Part shown: positions 32,612 through 40,229 of the stretch, piece by piece
Layout: every line of letters starts with the position of its first letter
Position numbering within the stretch: position 1 is the stretch's first letter
NCBI RefSeq assembly: GCF_004364325.1
Contig: NZ_SOCP01000010.1
Location: forward strand, 62,001-126,000
Direction: 5' to 3'
DNA from: Actinophytocola oryzae
GTDB taxonomy: Bacteria > Actinomycetota > Actinomycetes > Mycobacteriales > Pseudonocardiaceae
DNA length: 64,000 nucleotides
Made by a program: the position numbers and the translations under genes
The notes under the pieces: generated by a model
What the model saw: the letters and a program-made list of their open reading frames with translations, nothing else
The model's database searches: none
Told to the model about the DNA's origin: nothing

Positions 32612-32803
32612 CTGGGGGCCCGCCTGAGGGCAGCACAAAAGAAGCGTGTCATTACCACGCCTTTCCTAACCTGGATTTTTTGCCGCGCGGAACCCTGGAA
32701 TCCGCACCTTGTCCGATGAGACAGTCGGCCGTCGGGTGCTTCCCGTTACGACGCATGTAGGTTCAAGCTGGACCTGTCTTGTCTGCGGAGGGGAGTCCGA
32801 CCG

Positions 32804-34108
32804 GTGTTCGTACGGCGGATTGCGGTAGTGGGGACCGGATATGTCGGCCTCACCACGGGAGCGTGTCTCGCGTCACTCGGCCACCACGTGGTGTGCGCCG
32901 ACGTCGACGCGGAGAAGGTGAAACGGCTCACCGCCGGCGAGGTGGACATCCTGGAGCCGGGCCTCGCGGACCTGGTGGCAGGCGGTCTCGCGGCGGGACG
33001 GCTGCACTTCGTCCTCGGCGCGGCCGCGGCGGTCGAGGGCAGCGAGGTCGTGTTCCTGTGCGTCCCGACGCCGATGGGTGTCGGCGGCGTGGCGGACCTC
33101 TCGGTCGTGGAGTCGGTGGTGGAGGAGGTCCGCGAACTGCTGCCGGCCGGCTCCGTGGTGGTCAACAAGTCGACGGTGCCCGTCGGCACCGCCCAGCGCA
33201 CGGCCGAGCTACTGGAGCGCGACGACGTGGCGGTGGTGAGCAACCCCGAGTTCCTGCGCGAGGGCTCGGCCGTGCACGACTTCCTGAACCCGGACCGGAT
33301 CGTCGTGGGTTGCGACAAGCAAGATGCGGCCGAACGGGTGGCGGCGCTGTACGCGCGCCTGGGCGCGCCTACCGTGCTGACCGACGCGGCGTCCGCGGAA
33401 CTCGTGAAGTACGCGGCGAACTGCTTCCTGGCGATGAAGCTCTCGTACGTGAACGCCGTCGCCGAGCTGTGCGACCGCCTCGGCGCCGACATCTCGGACG
33501 TCACGGAGGGAATGGGCTACGACAAGCGAATCGGTCAGGCCTTCCTGCAGCCGGGCCCAGGCTGGGGCGGCTCGTGCCTGCCGAAGGACACCTCGGCGAT
33601 GCTGCAGTTGGCCGACGCGGCCGACTTCGAGTTCAGGCTGATCCGCGCCACGATCGACACGAACTACCGCCAGCGCCAGCGCATGGTGGAGAAGGTGCGC
33701 CTCGCGGTGACCGGCAAGCGGGGCGGCTCGCTGTCGAAGGTGCGCTTGGGCGTGCTCGGCCTGACGTTCAAGGCGGGCACGGACGACCTGCGTGACTCGC
33801 CCGCTCTCGCGGTGTCGGCGCTGCTGCGTCAGGCGGGCGCGAAGCTGGTGGCCTACGACCCGGCCCTGCGCTCCGGCGACACCCGCCCGGACCTGGACGG
33901 CATCACGGTGGTCGACGACCCGTACCGTGCCGCCGAGGGCGCCGAGGCGCTGGTGGTGCTGACCGAGTGGCCCGAGTTCAGGGGCCTCGACTGGTCGAAG
34001 CTCGCCGGCGTGGTGGCCAACCCTGTCGTGGTGGACACCCGCAACCTCCTCGACCCGGACGTCCTCCGCCGCGCCGGCTTCACCTGGGCAGGCCTGGGCC
34101 GCCGCTGA
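32804..34108 (+). CDS. ugd: UDP-glucose 6-dehydrogenase
   Basis: The 434-residue product has the NAD motif VVGTGYVGLTTG (residues 8-19), the LCVPTPMG strand, NPEFLREGSAVHDF, and the catalytic Cys in GWGGSCLPKDTSAM (about residue 253). This fits the UDP-glucose/UDP-N-acetylmannosamine dehydrogenase family, with UDP-glucose the best guess from the GYDKRIG and PGPGWGGSCLPKD blocks. Start GTG 32804 follows GAGGGGAG about 9 nt upstream. It diverges from the AlgD-like gene, so this locus can make two kinds of uronic acid nucleotide. It is monocistronic, closed by a strong hairpin at 34119-34160. Confidence 0.85.
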   Translation: MFVRRIAVVGTGYVGLTTGACLASLGHHVVCADVDAEKVKRLTAGEVDILEPGLADLVAGGLAAGRLHFVLGAAAAVEGSEVVFLCVPTPMGVGGVADLSVVESVVEEVRELLPAGSVVVNKSTVPVGTAQRTAELLERDDVAVVSNPEFLREGSAVHDFLNPDRIVVGCDKQDAAERVAALYARLGAPTVLTDAASAELVKYAANCFLAMKLSYVNAVAELCDRLGADISDVTEGMGYDKRIGQAFLQPGPGWGGSCLPKDTSAMLQLADAADFEFRLIRATIDTNYRQRQRMVEKVRLAVTGKRGGSLSKVRLGVLGLTFKAGTDDLRDSPALAVSALLRQAGAKLVAYDPALRSGDTRPDLDGITVVDDPYRAAEGAEALVVLTEWPEFRGLDWSKLAGVVANPVVVDTRNLLDPDVLRRAGFTWAGLGRR

Positions 34109-34118
34109 CGTTTCCCGT

Positions 34119-34160
34119 GTCCGGTCCGGACAGTCGACTCGCGACCGCTCCGGACCGGAC
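34119..34160. terminator. Two-way terminator hairpin
   Basis: GTCCGGTCCGGA (34119-34130) and TCCGGACCGGAC (34149-34160) form a perfect 12-bp stem with an 18-nt loop. It lies between the convergent ends of the dehydrogenase (34108) and the ClpN-like gene (34175). Confidence 0.65.
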
Positions 34161-34174
34161 CGTCCCAACGCGAC

Positions 34175-34684
34175 TCAACTCGCCTTGGCCAGTGACGCGC
34201 GGACTTCCAGGTATCCCATCCCGTGTGCGGCGAGCAACTGTCCGGCCACTCCCTCGTGGGCGGCCAACGCCAACAACAGGTGCTCCTCCCGAAGCTCCCG
34301 GTGTCGCAGCGCGCGAGCCTGGTCGAGCGCTCCCCGCAGGATCTCCTTCGCCACCACCGAGAACGACCCACGCGAGGAACCGCGGGACACGAGCGCGTTC
34401 TCCCCGAGCGCCGACTCCACCCGCGCCACCACGTCGTCGAGGTCGATCCCGAACGACTGTGACAGCACCGCGGCCTCCGCGTCCGACAACCCTGCCCGCC
34501 GCTCCGCCGCGCGGAACGCCGACGAGACCACCTCGGCGTTCACTCCGGCCGACCGCAGCCAGGCGGCCGTCGAGGACCCATGACCGGCCAACGCCAGCAA
34601 CAGGTGCTCGTCCGTCACCGGTGACGCCGACCGCGCCGCCGTCACCACCACCGCCCGCGCACCGGGCGTGAACCGCTCGAACAT
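34175..34684 (-). CDS. Clp N-terminal (ClpN) repeat-domain protein
   Basis: The 169-residue product consists of two ClpN repeats only, without ATPase: FERFTPGARAVVVTA with DEHLLLALAGHG (first, residues 2-70) and AKEILRGALDQARALRHRELREEHLLLALAAHEG (second, 105-150). Such ClpN-only proteins are common in actinobacteria and may act as adaptors or stress-sensor domains. The start ATG 34684 shares one base with the stop of the HTH gene upstream, so the two are translated together. Regulation would follow the twin operator at 34897-34939. A partner protease is not encoded here. Confidence 0.82.
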   Translation of the reverse strand: MFERFTPGARAVVVTAARSASPVTDEHLLLALAGHGSSTAAWLRSAGVNAEVVSSAFRAAERRAGLSDAEAAVLSQSFGIDLDDVVARVESALGENALVSRGSSRGSFSVVAKEILRGALDQARALRHRELREEHLLLALAAHEGVAGQLLAAHGMGYLEVRASLAKAS

Positions 34685-34893
34685 CACGCTCTCCCATGCT
34701 TCTTGTGCACCGCCTGCCGGGAGATCCCCAGCTCGGCCGCTATGTCCTGCCAGGACCAACCCCTGGCCCTCGCGTTGCGCACCTGAACGGCCTCCAGCCG
34801 CTCCAGGAGCTTCCGTAACGCGGCCACCGCCTGCAGACCGACACGTGGGTCCCGATCCCCGGCAGCCGCCGCGAGCTGCGTCGCTTCCGTCAT
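34684..34893 (-). CDS. Small helix-turn-helix regulator
   Basis: The 69-residue protein has a helix-turn-helix at its C-terminus, WSWQDIAAELGISRQAVHKKHG (about residues 46-67), of the resolvase/sigma-4-like type, after a helical N-terminal part. Very similar small HTH proteins sit next to ClpN-only genes in other actinobacteria. ATG 34893 is 4 bp from operator 1, and the promoter suggests a leaderless mRNA. It is the best candidate to bind the two GTCAAC-N4-GTTGAC palindromes that cover its own promoter and part of the divergent one. Confidence 0.8.
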   Translation of the reverse strand: MTEATQLAAAAGDRDPRVGLQAVAALRKLLERLEAVQVRNARARGWSWQDIAAELGISRQAVHKKHGRA

Positions 34894-34896
34894 GGT

Positions 34897-34939
34897 GTCA
34901 ACATAGGTTGACGCGAAGGGCTTGTCAACCTTGGTTGAC
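34897..34939. promoter_or_regulatory. Twin palindromic operator GTCAAC-N4-GTTGAC
   Basis: Two 16-bp palindromes occur: GTCAACATAGGTTGAC (34897-34912) and GTCAACCTTGGTTGAC (34924-34939), 27 bp apart. Operator 2 overlaps the -35 regions of both divergent promoters, and operator 1 the -10 of the minus promoter. The pattern predicts autorepression by the HTH protein with co-control of the PP2C-like gene. Confidence 0.75.
34900..34928 (-). promoter_or_regulatory. Promoter of the HTH-ClpN pair
   Basis: On the minus strand TTGACA (34928-34923), a 17-bp spacer and TATGTT (34905-34900) form a near-consensus sigma-A-type promoter. The ATG begins 7 nt after the -10, so a leaderless transcript is expected. 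Confidence 0.65.
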
Positions 34940-34949
34940 GGTCTATGAT
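34922..34949 (+). promoter_or_regulatory. Promoter of the PP2C-like gene
   Basis: TTGTCA (34922-34927), a 16-bp spacer and TATGAT (34944-34949) precede ATG 34958 by 8 nt, again suggesting a leaderless mRNA. A further small palindrome ATGATC-CTC-GATCAT (34945-34959) covers the -10 and the start codon. Confidence 0.55.
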
Positions 34950-34957
34950 CCTCGATC

Positions 34958-35806
34958 ATGACGCCGCGCATCGAGGTGGCCGAACGGGCCGGAGTGGGCC
35001 TGGACGGGGCCATCCGGCCCAGCGAAGACGTCGTCGTCGTACTGCCGAACGCGGTCGTGCTTCTCGACGGCGCGACCTCTTTGGACCCCAGCCTGCCGAG
35101 CGGGGGCTGGTACGCCTCCCGTCTCGCGGGCGAGCTGGCCGGTCGCCTCGCCGGCTACCCCGACACCGACCTCGCCGACCTGCTCGCCGGTGCGATCAAG
35201 TCCGTCGCACGGGACAACGGGCTCGTGCCCGGCAGGTCGCCGTCGAGCACGGTCGCGCTCCTGCGCTGGACCGACACCGTCGTCGAGGGACTCGTCCTCG
35301 CCGACAGCCCGATCGTGGCGTTCACCCGCGAAGGCCCGTCGCTCCTCGCGGACACCCGCATCGAACGGTTACCCCGCGGCTCCGGCTACCGCGACCAGCT
35401 GAGATCCGGCGGCGGCTACGGCGAGCGCCACGTCATCGCGCTGAGACAGGCGGGACAGACCACGGCGAGACGTCGCAACGTCGAGGGCGGCTTCTGGGTC
35501 GCGGAGGCCGACCCCGACGCCGCCCACCAGGCAGAACGCACGACATGGCCCCGCGACACCGTGACCACCGTCCTCATGGCCACCGACGGCGTCACCTGCG
35601 GTATCGATCCCTACGGCGTCTTCGCCGACTGGCAGGCCCTCCGCGACCTCGCCACCACCTCCGGACCGGAGTCCGTCCTCGACCAGGTCCGCGCCGCCGA
35701 GCTGGACGACCCGGCAGGCACCCGCTGGCCCCGCCCCAAACCCCACGACGACCAGGCTCTCGTGGTGATCGACTACAGCGTCGACTACACCGGCGAGGAC
35801 AGGTAG
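34958..35806 (+). CDS. PP2C-like protein phosphatase domain protein
   Basis: The 282-residue protein has PP2C-family landmarks in order: NAVVLLDGATSL (residues 28-39, in place of the usual DGMGG region), SSTVALLRW, VLADSPI, VTTVLMATDGVT (about 208-219) and the ending HDDQALVVIDY (about 264-274; D-N/D-x-T-like metal site). The metal Asp residues in DGAT, ATDG and HDD are kept, so phosphatase activity is possible, though the overall length and sequence are divergent. It is under the twin operator, divergent from the HTH/ClpN pair. Substrate unknown. Confidence 0.7.
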   Translation: MTPRIEVAERAGVGLDGAIRPSEDVVVVLPNAVVLLDGATSLDPSLPSGGWYASRLAGELAGRLAGYPDTDLADLLAGAIKSVARDNGLVPGRSPSSTVALLRWTDTVVEGLVLADSPIVAFTREGPSLLADTRIERLPRGSGYRDQLRSGGGYGERHVIALRQAGQTTARRRNVEGGFWVAEADPDAAHQAERTTWPRDTVTTVLMATDGVTCGIDPYGVFADWQALRDLATTSGPESVLDQVRAAELDDPAGTRWPRPKPHDDQALVVIDYSVDYTGEDR

Positions 35807-36198
35807 GCCTCGGTCAGCCACGACCGCACTTCCTCGTCCACATCGGACGGCGAGCGCAGCCTCGTCAGGTGGTAGGTCCGGTTCGACGACACCGCCATCC
35901 GCCTGGTGACCCGGTCGGACGACACGACCCCCGGCACGACGAACGACAGCACCACCCACCGCGTCCTCGGCCGCAGCTCGGCGAACATCCGCGAGCGCTT
36001 GAAGAACACCCCCACCTGCACCGGCTCCACCACCACCGGACCGAGCGACTCCAGGTGCTCCCGCACCACCTCGAAGATCGGCCGCTCGAAGGCGGGTCCG
36101 GTCGAGAAGTACTCCTCGACGGTCAGCGCGGGCGCGCACTCGTGCGACTGGTTACGCCGCCCGAACCGGCGCGCGCAGTGGGGACACGTCCACGTCAT
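35785..36198 (-). CDS. DUF5655-type protein with zinc-binding start
   Basis: The 137-residue product begins with a probable zinc knuckle, CPHCARRFGRRNQSHEC (Cys5, Cys8, His19, Cys21 approximately), followed by a DUF5655-like domain with VGVFFKRSRMFAELRPRTRW, which may bind nucleic acid or small ligands. ATG 36198 was chosen since the Cys motif follows at once. It overlaps the PP2C-like gene end by 22 bp (convergent) and is coupled to the YczE gene upstream by 4 bp. Function is unknown. Confidence 0.7.
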   Translation of the reverse strand: MTWTCPHCARRFGRRNQSHECAPALTVEEYFSTGPAFERPIFEVVREHLESLGPVVVEPVQVGVFFKRSRMFAELRPRTRWVVLSFVVPGVVSSDRVTRRMAVSSNRTYHLTRLRSPSDVDEEVRSWLTEAYLSSPV

Positions 36199-36818
36199 GC
36201 CCTCATCTTCCACACCACGAGCGGCAGGAACGCCTGCGTCAGCGGTCCGATCGCCAGCGCGTACACGACCGTGCCGAGCCCGACCGTCCCGCCGAGCAGC
36301 CACCCCGTGGCCAGCACGGTGATCTCGATCCCGGTCCGCACCAACCGGATCGACCACCCGGTCCGCGTGGTGAAACCCGTCATCAGCCCGTCCCTCGGCC
36401 CGGGACCCAGCCGTACCCCGATGTAGGCCGCGGTCGCGAGCCCGTTCAGCACCACCCCGGCCACCAGCGACAGGATCCGCAGCGCCAGGGCGGACGGCTG
36501 CGTCACCAGCGCCAGTGTCGCGTCCACGGCCACCGCGATCACCACGATGTTCGCCACGGTCCCCACGCCGGGCCGCTGCCGGATGGGGATCCAGCACAGC
36601 AGCACCAGTGCGCCGACGATCGCCGTGATCGTGCCGAACGACAGGCCAGTCCGCCTCGACAGCGCGTCGTGCAGCACGTCCCACGGGTCCAGCCCGAGCC
36701 CGGACCTGATCATCAGCCCCATGCTCACGCCGTACAGCGCCAGCCCGCCGAGCAACTGCGGCAGCCTGCGCACGGGGGACGTCGTGACGGGCACCGGACG
36801 GAGATCGAGAACGGCCAT
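36195..36818 (-). CDS. YczE-family integral membrane protein
   Basis: The 207-residue protein has five or six hydrophobic segments and the typical YczE/YitT-related parts GLMIRSGLGLDPWDVLHDALS and GVRLGPGPRDGLMTG. Its function is unknown in all organisms; yczE genes are often next to, and divergent from, a MocR-type regulator, exactly as here. ATG 36818 was chosen by family start; an upstream ATG at 36881 would overlap the operator. The stop overlaps the next gene by 4 bp. Confidence 0.8.
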   Translation of the reverse strand: MAVLDLRPVPVTTSPVRRLPQLLGGLALYGVSMGLMIRSGLGLDPWDVLHDALSRRTGLSFGTITAIVGALVLLCWIPIRQRPGVGTVANIVVIAVAVDATLALVTQPSALALRILSLVAGVVLNGLATAAYIGVRLGPGPRDGLMTGFTTRTGWSIRLVRTGIEITVLATGWLLGGTVGLGTVVYALAIGPLTQAFLPLVVWKMRA

Positions 36819-36838
36819 GTGTCCATGCTCCGGGCCAC

Positions 36839-36877
36839 ATTGGCCTGGCATCAAGAGCCAATCTGCAAGAATTGGCT
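36839..36877. promoter_or_regulatory. MocR-type operator between yczE and the regulator
   Basis: AGCCAAT (36856-36862) and ATTGGCT (36871-36877) are inverted with an 8-bp spacer, and another ATTGGC (36839-36844) is a direct copy 32 bp upstream of the second. Two direct sites plus one inverted site is the arrangement often found for MocR regulators. Confidence 0.65.
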
Positions 36878-36879
36878 TC

Positions 36880-38295
36880 ATGAACGCGCGACGTGTGACA
36901 CAACTGCTGGGAAACTGGCGTCGTCATGGCGCCCGTCAAGGCGCGGTCGACCTCGCCGCGGGCATTCGTCTACTGATCCTCGACGGCCGCATCCCCGCTG
37001 GCGACGCGCTCCCGCCCGAACGCGAGCTGGCCGCCGCCCTCGACGTCAGCCGCACCATGGTCGCCGCGGCCTGGGAACGGCTCAGGGCCGACGGCCTGGT
37101 GGTCAGCCGTCGCGGGGCGGGCTCGTGGGCAGCCATCCCCGCCGGGGTCACGCCGAGGGAACCGCCCGAGGACGCGGCCACGATCGACCTCGCGCGCGCC
37201 GCGTCCCACGCGCTCCCCGGCCTCACCGCCGCCGCGGAGGCCGCGCTGCCCCGCCTCGCGGCCGAGCTGGGCACGCACGGCTACTACGAACAGGGCCACC
37301 CTGAGCTGCGTGAACGTCTCGCGCGCCGCTACACCGAGCGCGGCCTGGCCACCACGCCCGACCAGATCCTCGTCACCAGCGGCGGACACGCCGCCTTCGC
37401 CATGGCGCTGCGGCTGTTCACCGGCCCCGGCGACCGGGTGCTGATCGAGCAGCCGACGTACCCGAACGCGCTCGAGGCCATCCGTGCCGCACACACCATC
37501 CCGGTGCCGGTCGCCATGGTCGACGACGGGTGGGACGTCGAGGGCGTCGAGGCCGCGCTGCGCCAGTCCGCGCCCCGGCTCGCGTACCTCATCGTCGACT
37601 TCCAGAACCCCACCGGCCACCGACTCGACGAACCCGGCCGACAGCGGCTCGCCGCCGCGTTCCGGCGCGCCCGCACCCCGGTGGTGGTGGACGAGACGCA
37701 CGTCGAGCTGGACTTCGACGCCGCGAACGCGCCGCTGCCGTTCGGCGCCTTCCACGGCGATGTCGTGCTCGCCGCGGGCTCGGCCAGCAAGTCGCACTGG
37801 GGCGGCCTGCGTCTCGGCTGGATCCGCGCCCCTTCCGACATCATCACCCGACTGGTGGTCGGCCGCCGCGGCATGGATCTCGGCTCGCCGGTGTTCGAGC
37901 AGCTCGTCCTCGCCCAGCTGCTCGACGGGCCGCCCGAGCCACTGCTCGAACGCCGCGCGTTGTTCGCCGGGCAGCGGGACGTGCTGGTCACGGAGCTGCG
38001 GGCCCGCTGCCCGGACTGGACGTTCACGGTGCCGGACGGCGGGACGAGCCTGTGGTGCCTGCTGCCGCAACCGGTCAGCAGCCGCATCGCCGCCGTCGCG
38101 CAGAACTACGGTGTTCGGGTGGCGCCAGGCTCGTTTTTTACCCCACACGGGGGAATGGAACGGTGGCTGCGCGTCCCGTTCACCCATCCAGGCGACATTT
38201 TGCGGGAGGCGACCCGCAGGTTGGCGGCTGCGGCTGCGTCAGTGGCTGAATGTGGCGCCCCGATCGCGGACAACGGCCTCATTCCGGTCACGTGA
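36880..38295 (+). CDS. MocR-type regulator (GntR HTH + aminotransferase domain)
   Basis: The 471-residue protein has a GntR winged HTH (residues 18-82: GDALPPERELAAALDVSRTM, RLRADGLVVSRRGAG) and a fold-type I aminotransferase domain (about 100-465) with LIVDFQNPTGH and the PLP lysine in GSASKSHWGGLRLGW. MocR proteins sense PLP or related amines; this subgroup is YczR. ATG 36880 lies just 3 bp after the operator, so autorepression is likely. It diverges from yczE. No pdx gene is near, so its effector and other targets are not evident. Confidence 0.85.
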   Translation: MNARRVTQLLGNWRRHGARQGAVDLAAGIRLLILDGRIPAGDALPPERELAAALDVSRTMVAAAWERLRADGLVVSRRGAGSWAAIPAGVTPREPPEDAATIDLARAASHALPGLTAAAEAALPRLAAELGTHGYYEQGHPELRERLARRYTERGLATTPDQILVTSGGHAAFAMALRLFTGPGDRVLIEQPTYPNALEAIRAAHTIPVPVAMVDDGWDVEGVEAALRQSAPRLAYLIVDFQNPTGHRLDEPGRQRLAAAFRRARTPVVVDETHVELDFDAANAPLPFGAFHGDVVLAAGSASKSHWGGLRLGWIRAPSDIITRLVVGRRGMDLGSPVFEQLVLAQLLDGPPEPLLERRALFAGQRDVLVTELRARCPDWTFTVPDGGTSLWCLLPQPVSSRIAAVAQNYGVRVAPGSFFTPHGGMERWLRVPFTHPGDILREATRRLAAAAASVAECGAPIADNGLIPVT

Positions 38296-38327
38296 CTGGA
38301 CCGGTCGACGGTCCACGAGGTAAAAAG

Positions 38328-38392
38328 CAGTGCGCTGGATGGCCTAGTCCACTGTCGGCCGATTGGTCGGGACGAAGCCATCCAGCGCACTG
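38328..38392. repeat. Perfect 16-bp inverted repeat with 33-nt loop
   Basis: CAGTGCGCTGGATGGC (38328-38343) is repeated inverted at 38377-38392 without mismatch. A run of five A bases precedes the left arm, which would be a U-run for transcription on the minus strand. It may be a terminator for the minus strand or a remnant of a small mobile element. Confidence 0.6.
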
Positions 38393-38470
38393 TTCGCCTC
38401 TGGACGCTCGGCAGGGGCCTGCCGGCACAGCCCCTCGTTGTGCCGACCGGACGAGCTGCCAGAGGAGGAG

Positions 38471-38503
38471 CCCCGGCGCCGCGGGGGCATCGCGGCGCCG
38501 GGG
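38471..38503. terminator. GC-rich hairpin
   Basis: CCCCGGCGCCGCG and CGCGGCGCCGGGG (13-bp perfect arms, 7-nt loop) form a very stable stem between convergent genes. It has no U-run, as usual for actinobacterial terminators. Confidence 0.6.
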
Positions 38504-38509
38504 CCAGGT

Positions 38510-38542
38510 CCCGACCTGACCGGGCGCGGTCGGCAGGTCGGG
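38510..38542. terminator. Second GC-rich hairpin
   Basis: CCCGACCTG (38510-38518) and CAGGTCGGG (38534-38542) form a 9-bp stem with a loop that can pair further inside (ACCG with CGGT). It lies 6 bp after the previous hairpin, so the two may act in tandem. Confidence 0.5.
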
Positions 38543-38656
38543 TAGCTGTTGAGGTGTTCGGGGGATGCCAGGGCGGTCGATCAGACCAACGGTCTCAACC
38601 GGTCGGGCCACGTCGGACCGGGTGCGGACACACGTGTCCGCCGGGAAGGTGGTCGT

Positions 38657-39451
38657 TCAGTCGGGCGAGGACGCCGGTAGTCCGGCGACCCGTCCGGCGG
38701 CGCCACCCGCGAGACCCCGCGTGGTGAAGCCCGCGTCGGCCGGGTGGAGCGTGTCCTGCGTCGGCAGCACGCCGTGCGTGCCGCGGGCGTTGCCCGGGTT
38801 GTCGTGCGAAGCGGACACGGCCGTGCCCGTCCCACAGGGCGCGGCGGGTGTCTTGACCGGCGCGGGCTCGTGGTCGCCGGAGCCTGCCTGTTCGGAAGCG
38901 GTGTGCTGGGCGGCCGGGCCGGGTGCCGCGGCCTGCGCGACGGCAGGCTGCGTCACCGGGAACGGTTGGGCGTCCGGGATCACCAGGAGCGGCGGAGGCG
39001 GCAGTTCGGGCGGTGCGGCCGGCGCGGTCGTGGTGACGACGTCGACGCGCGGCAGCGAACCGTCGCTCTCGTCGGTGGTCGAGCCGTCGGCCGCCGACCC
39101 GGAGGACGGCAGCGAAGGCACGTCCAGGATGGGTGCGTGTCCCTGTGGTGCGGTCAGGCTCGGGGACAGGAAGTCCGCGGAAGTGTCGACCAGTGACCCC
39201 GTGAAGTCCCCGACCTTGTCCGCGACGCCGCCGAGCGTGTCGGTCAGCCCACCGAGGAGGTCGCCGAGCAGCCCGCCGGACGGATCCCTCAGCGTCTGCG
39301 CCTGAGGCTCGTCCACCGTCTGGTCGGCCTGCGCCTCCTCCGCGCTTGCCACCCCGGCGAAGACCACGCTCAGTAGCCAACCGGCGGAAGCGACGGCGGC
39401 GACGAGCAGCCCGCGGCGCAGCAGGCGGGAAGACTCCACCGCGACCACCAC
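38657..39451 (-). CDS. Secreted Ala/Pro-rich protein of unknown function
   Basis: The 264-residue product has a clear signal peptide: basic start (MVVAVESSRLLRR), hydrophobic core LLVAAVASAGWLLSVVFAGV and likely cut after VASA (about residue 37). The mature part has a Gly/Leu/Asp stretch GGLLGDLLGGLTDTLGGVADKVGDFTGS and then low-complexity Pro/Ala/Thr regions, with one Cys near residue 206. No catalytic motif is seen. Similar anonymous secreted proteins occur in Pseudonocardiales. Start GTG 39451. It points away from the sigma factor gene, with a 226-bp shared upstream region. Confidence 0.6.
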   Translation of the reverse strand: MVVAVESSRLLRRGLLVAAVASAGWLLSVVFAGVASAEEAQADQTVDEPQAQTLRDPSGGLLGDLLGGLTDTLGGVADKVGDFTGSLVDTSADFLSPSLTAPQGHAPILDVPSLPSSGSAADGSTTDESDGSLPRVDVVTTTAPAAPPELPPPPLLVIPDAQPFPVTQPAVAQAAAPGPAAQHTASEQAGSGDHEPAPVKTPAAPCGTGTAVSASHDNPGNARGTHGVLPTQDTLHPADAGFTTRGLAGGAAGRVAGLPASSPD

Positions 39452-39677
39452 CGTTCGTCAACGCAGTAGGCGTCGACACGTTCCTCCCGTGCCGACATGC
39501 ACGTGCACACTATCTAGCACGACACCGACAATGGCACCCCAATGGCGGCGATTCCACCCGGAAAGACTGGAAAGGCGCACTGTGTCGGCCGGATGGGCCA
39601 ATGTTGATCACTTCAGGTGATTCTTTGCGCCGGTTGTCGGTAGTCCTACTCAATTCGAGCGTTCACCGGGTCCGGCC

Positions 39678-40229
39678 GTGTCCGCGCTCCGTCACACCGG
39701 CATGCCGATCTCCCAACTTGTCACCCGCGCCCGCGCGGGCGACGGCGACGCGTGGCGCGAGCTCGTCGACCGGCACAACGCCGTCGTGTGGGCCGTGGTC
39801 AGGGCGCACCGCCTCCGCGAGGCCGACGCCGACGACGTCGTGCAGAACACCTGGATCGCCCTGGCCCAGCACATCGCCGGACTGCGAAGGCCGGACCGCC
39901 TTCCCGCGTGGCTCGCCACGACCGCACGCCGCGAGTGCCTGCGTGTCCTGCGGGGCTCCCGCCGCGAGGTCCTCGCCGACACCGTCGAGATCACCGAGGA
40001 CCCACCCGAGTTCCACGCCTGCGGCGAGCCCCTGCTGTGGGAGGCGCTCAGGCAGCTGCCGCAACGGTGCCGCGAGCTGCTCAGCCTGTTCGTCCACGCC
40101 CCTGACCTGACCTACGTGCAGGTCGCCAGGGCACTCGGCATCAAGGTCGACAGCATCCGCCGGACGCGGGGCCGCTGCCTGGACCAGCTGCGCCACAAGC
40201 TGGCCGTCATGGGAGGCGACCCGAGGTGA
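39678..40229 (+). CDS. ECF-type RNA polymerase sigma factor
   Basis: The 183-residue product has region 2 (LVTRARAGDGDAWRELVDRHNAVVW and DADDVVQNTWIALAQHI, residues 14-71) and region 4 (LRQLPQRCRELLSLF, LTYVQVARALGIKVDSIRRTRGRCLDQLR, about 125-175). It would direct RNA polymerase to a special promoter set. The GTG at 39678 gives the full frame; the ATG at 39702 (MPISQLVTRARAG) is an equally good start by family length. It is coupled (GTGA) to a 58-residue protein, a frequent place for an anti-sigma or accessory factor, but no zinc motif is seen there. Confidence 0.82.
   Translation: MSALRHTGMPISQLVTRARAGDGDAWRELVDRHNAVVWAVVRAHRLREADADDVVQNTWIALAQHIAGLRRPDRLPAWLATTARRECLRVLRGSRREVLADTVEITEDPPEFHACGEPLLWEALRQLPQRCRELLSLFVHAPDLTYVQVARALGIKVDSIRRTRGRCLDQLRHKLAVMGGDPR

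Larger units (their letters stand above)
38296..38656. other. 361-bp gap between convergent genes, rich in hairpins
   Basis: No convincing gene is seen here. The short open frames on either strand have no ribosome site and no family motif. The gap holds three inverted repeats (38328-38392, 38471-38503, 38510-38542) between the ends of the MocR gene and the secreted-protein gene. Confidence 0.6.

Noticed and set aside
38250-38727. Several short frames in the gene-free stretch after the MocR gene
   Set aside because: They are made by GC-rich hairpins, lack ribosome sites and have no domains.
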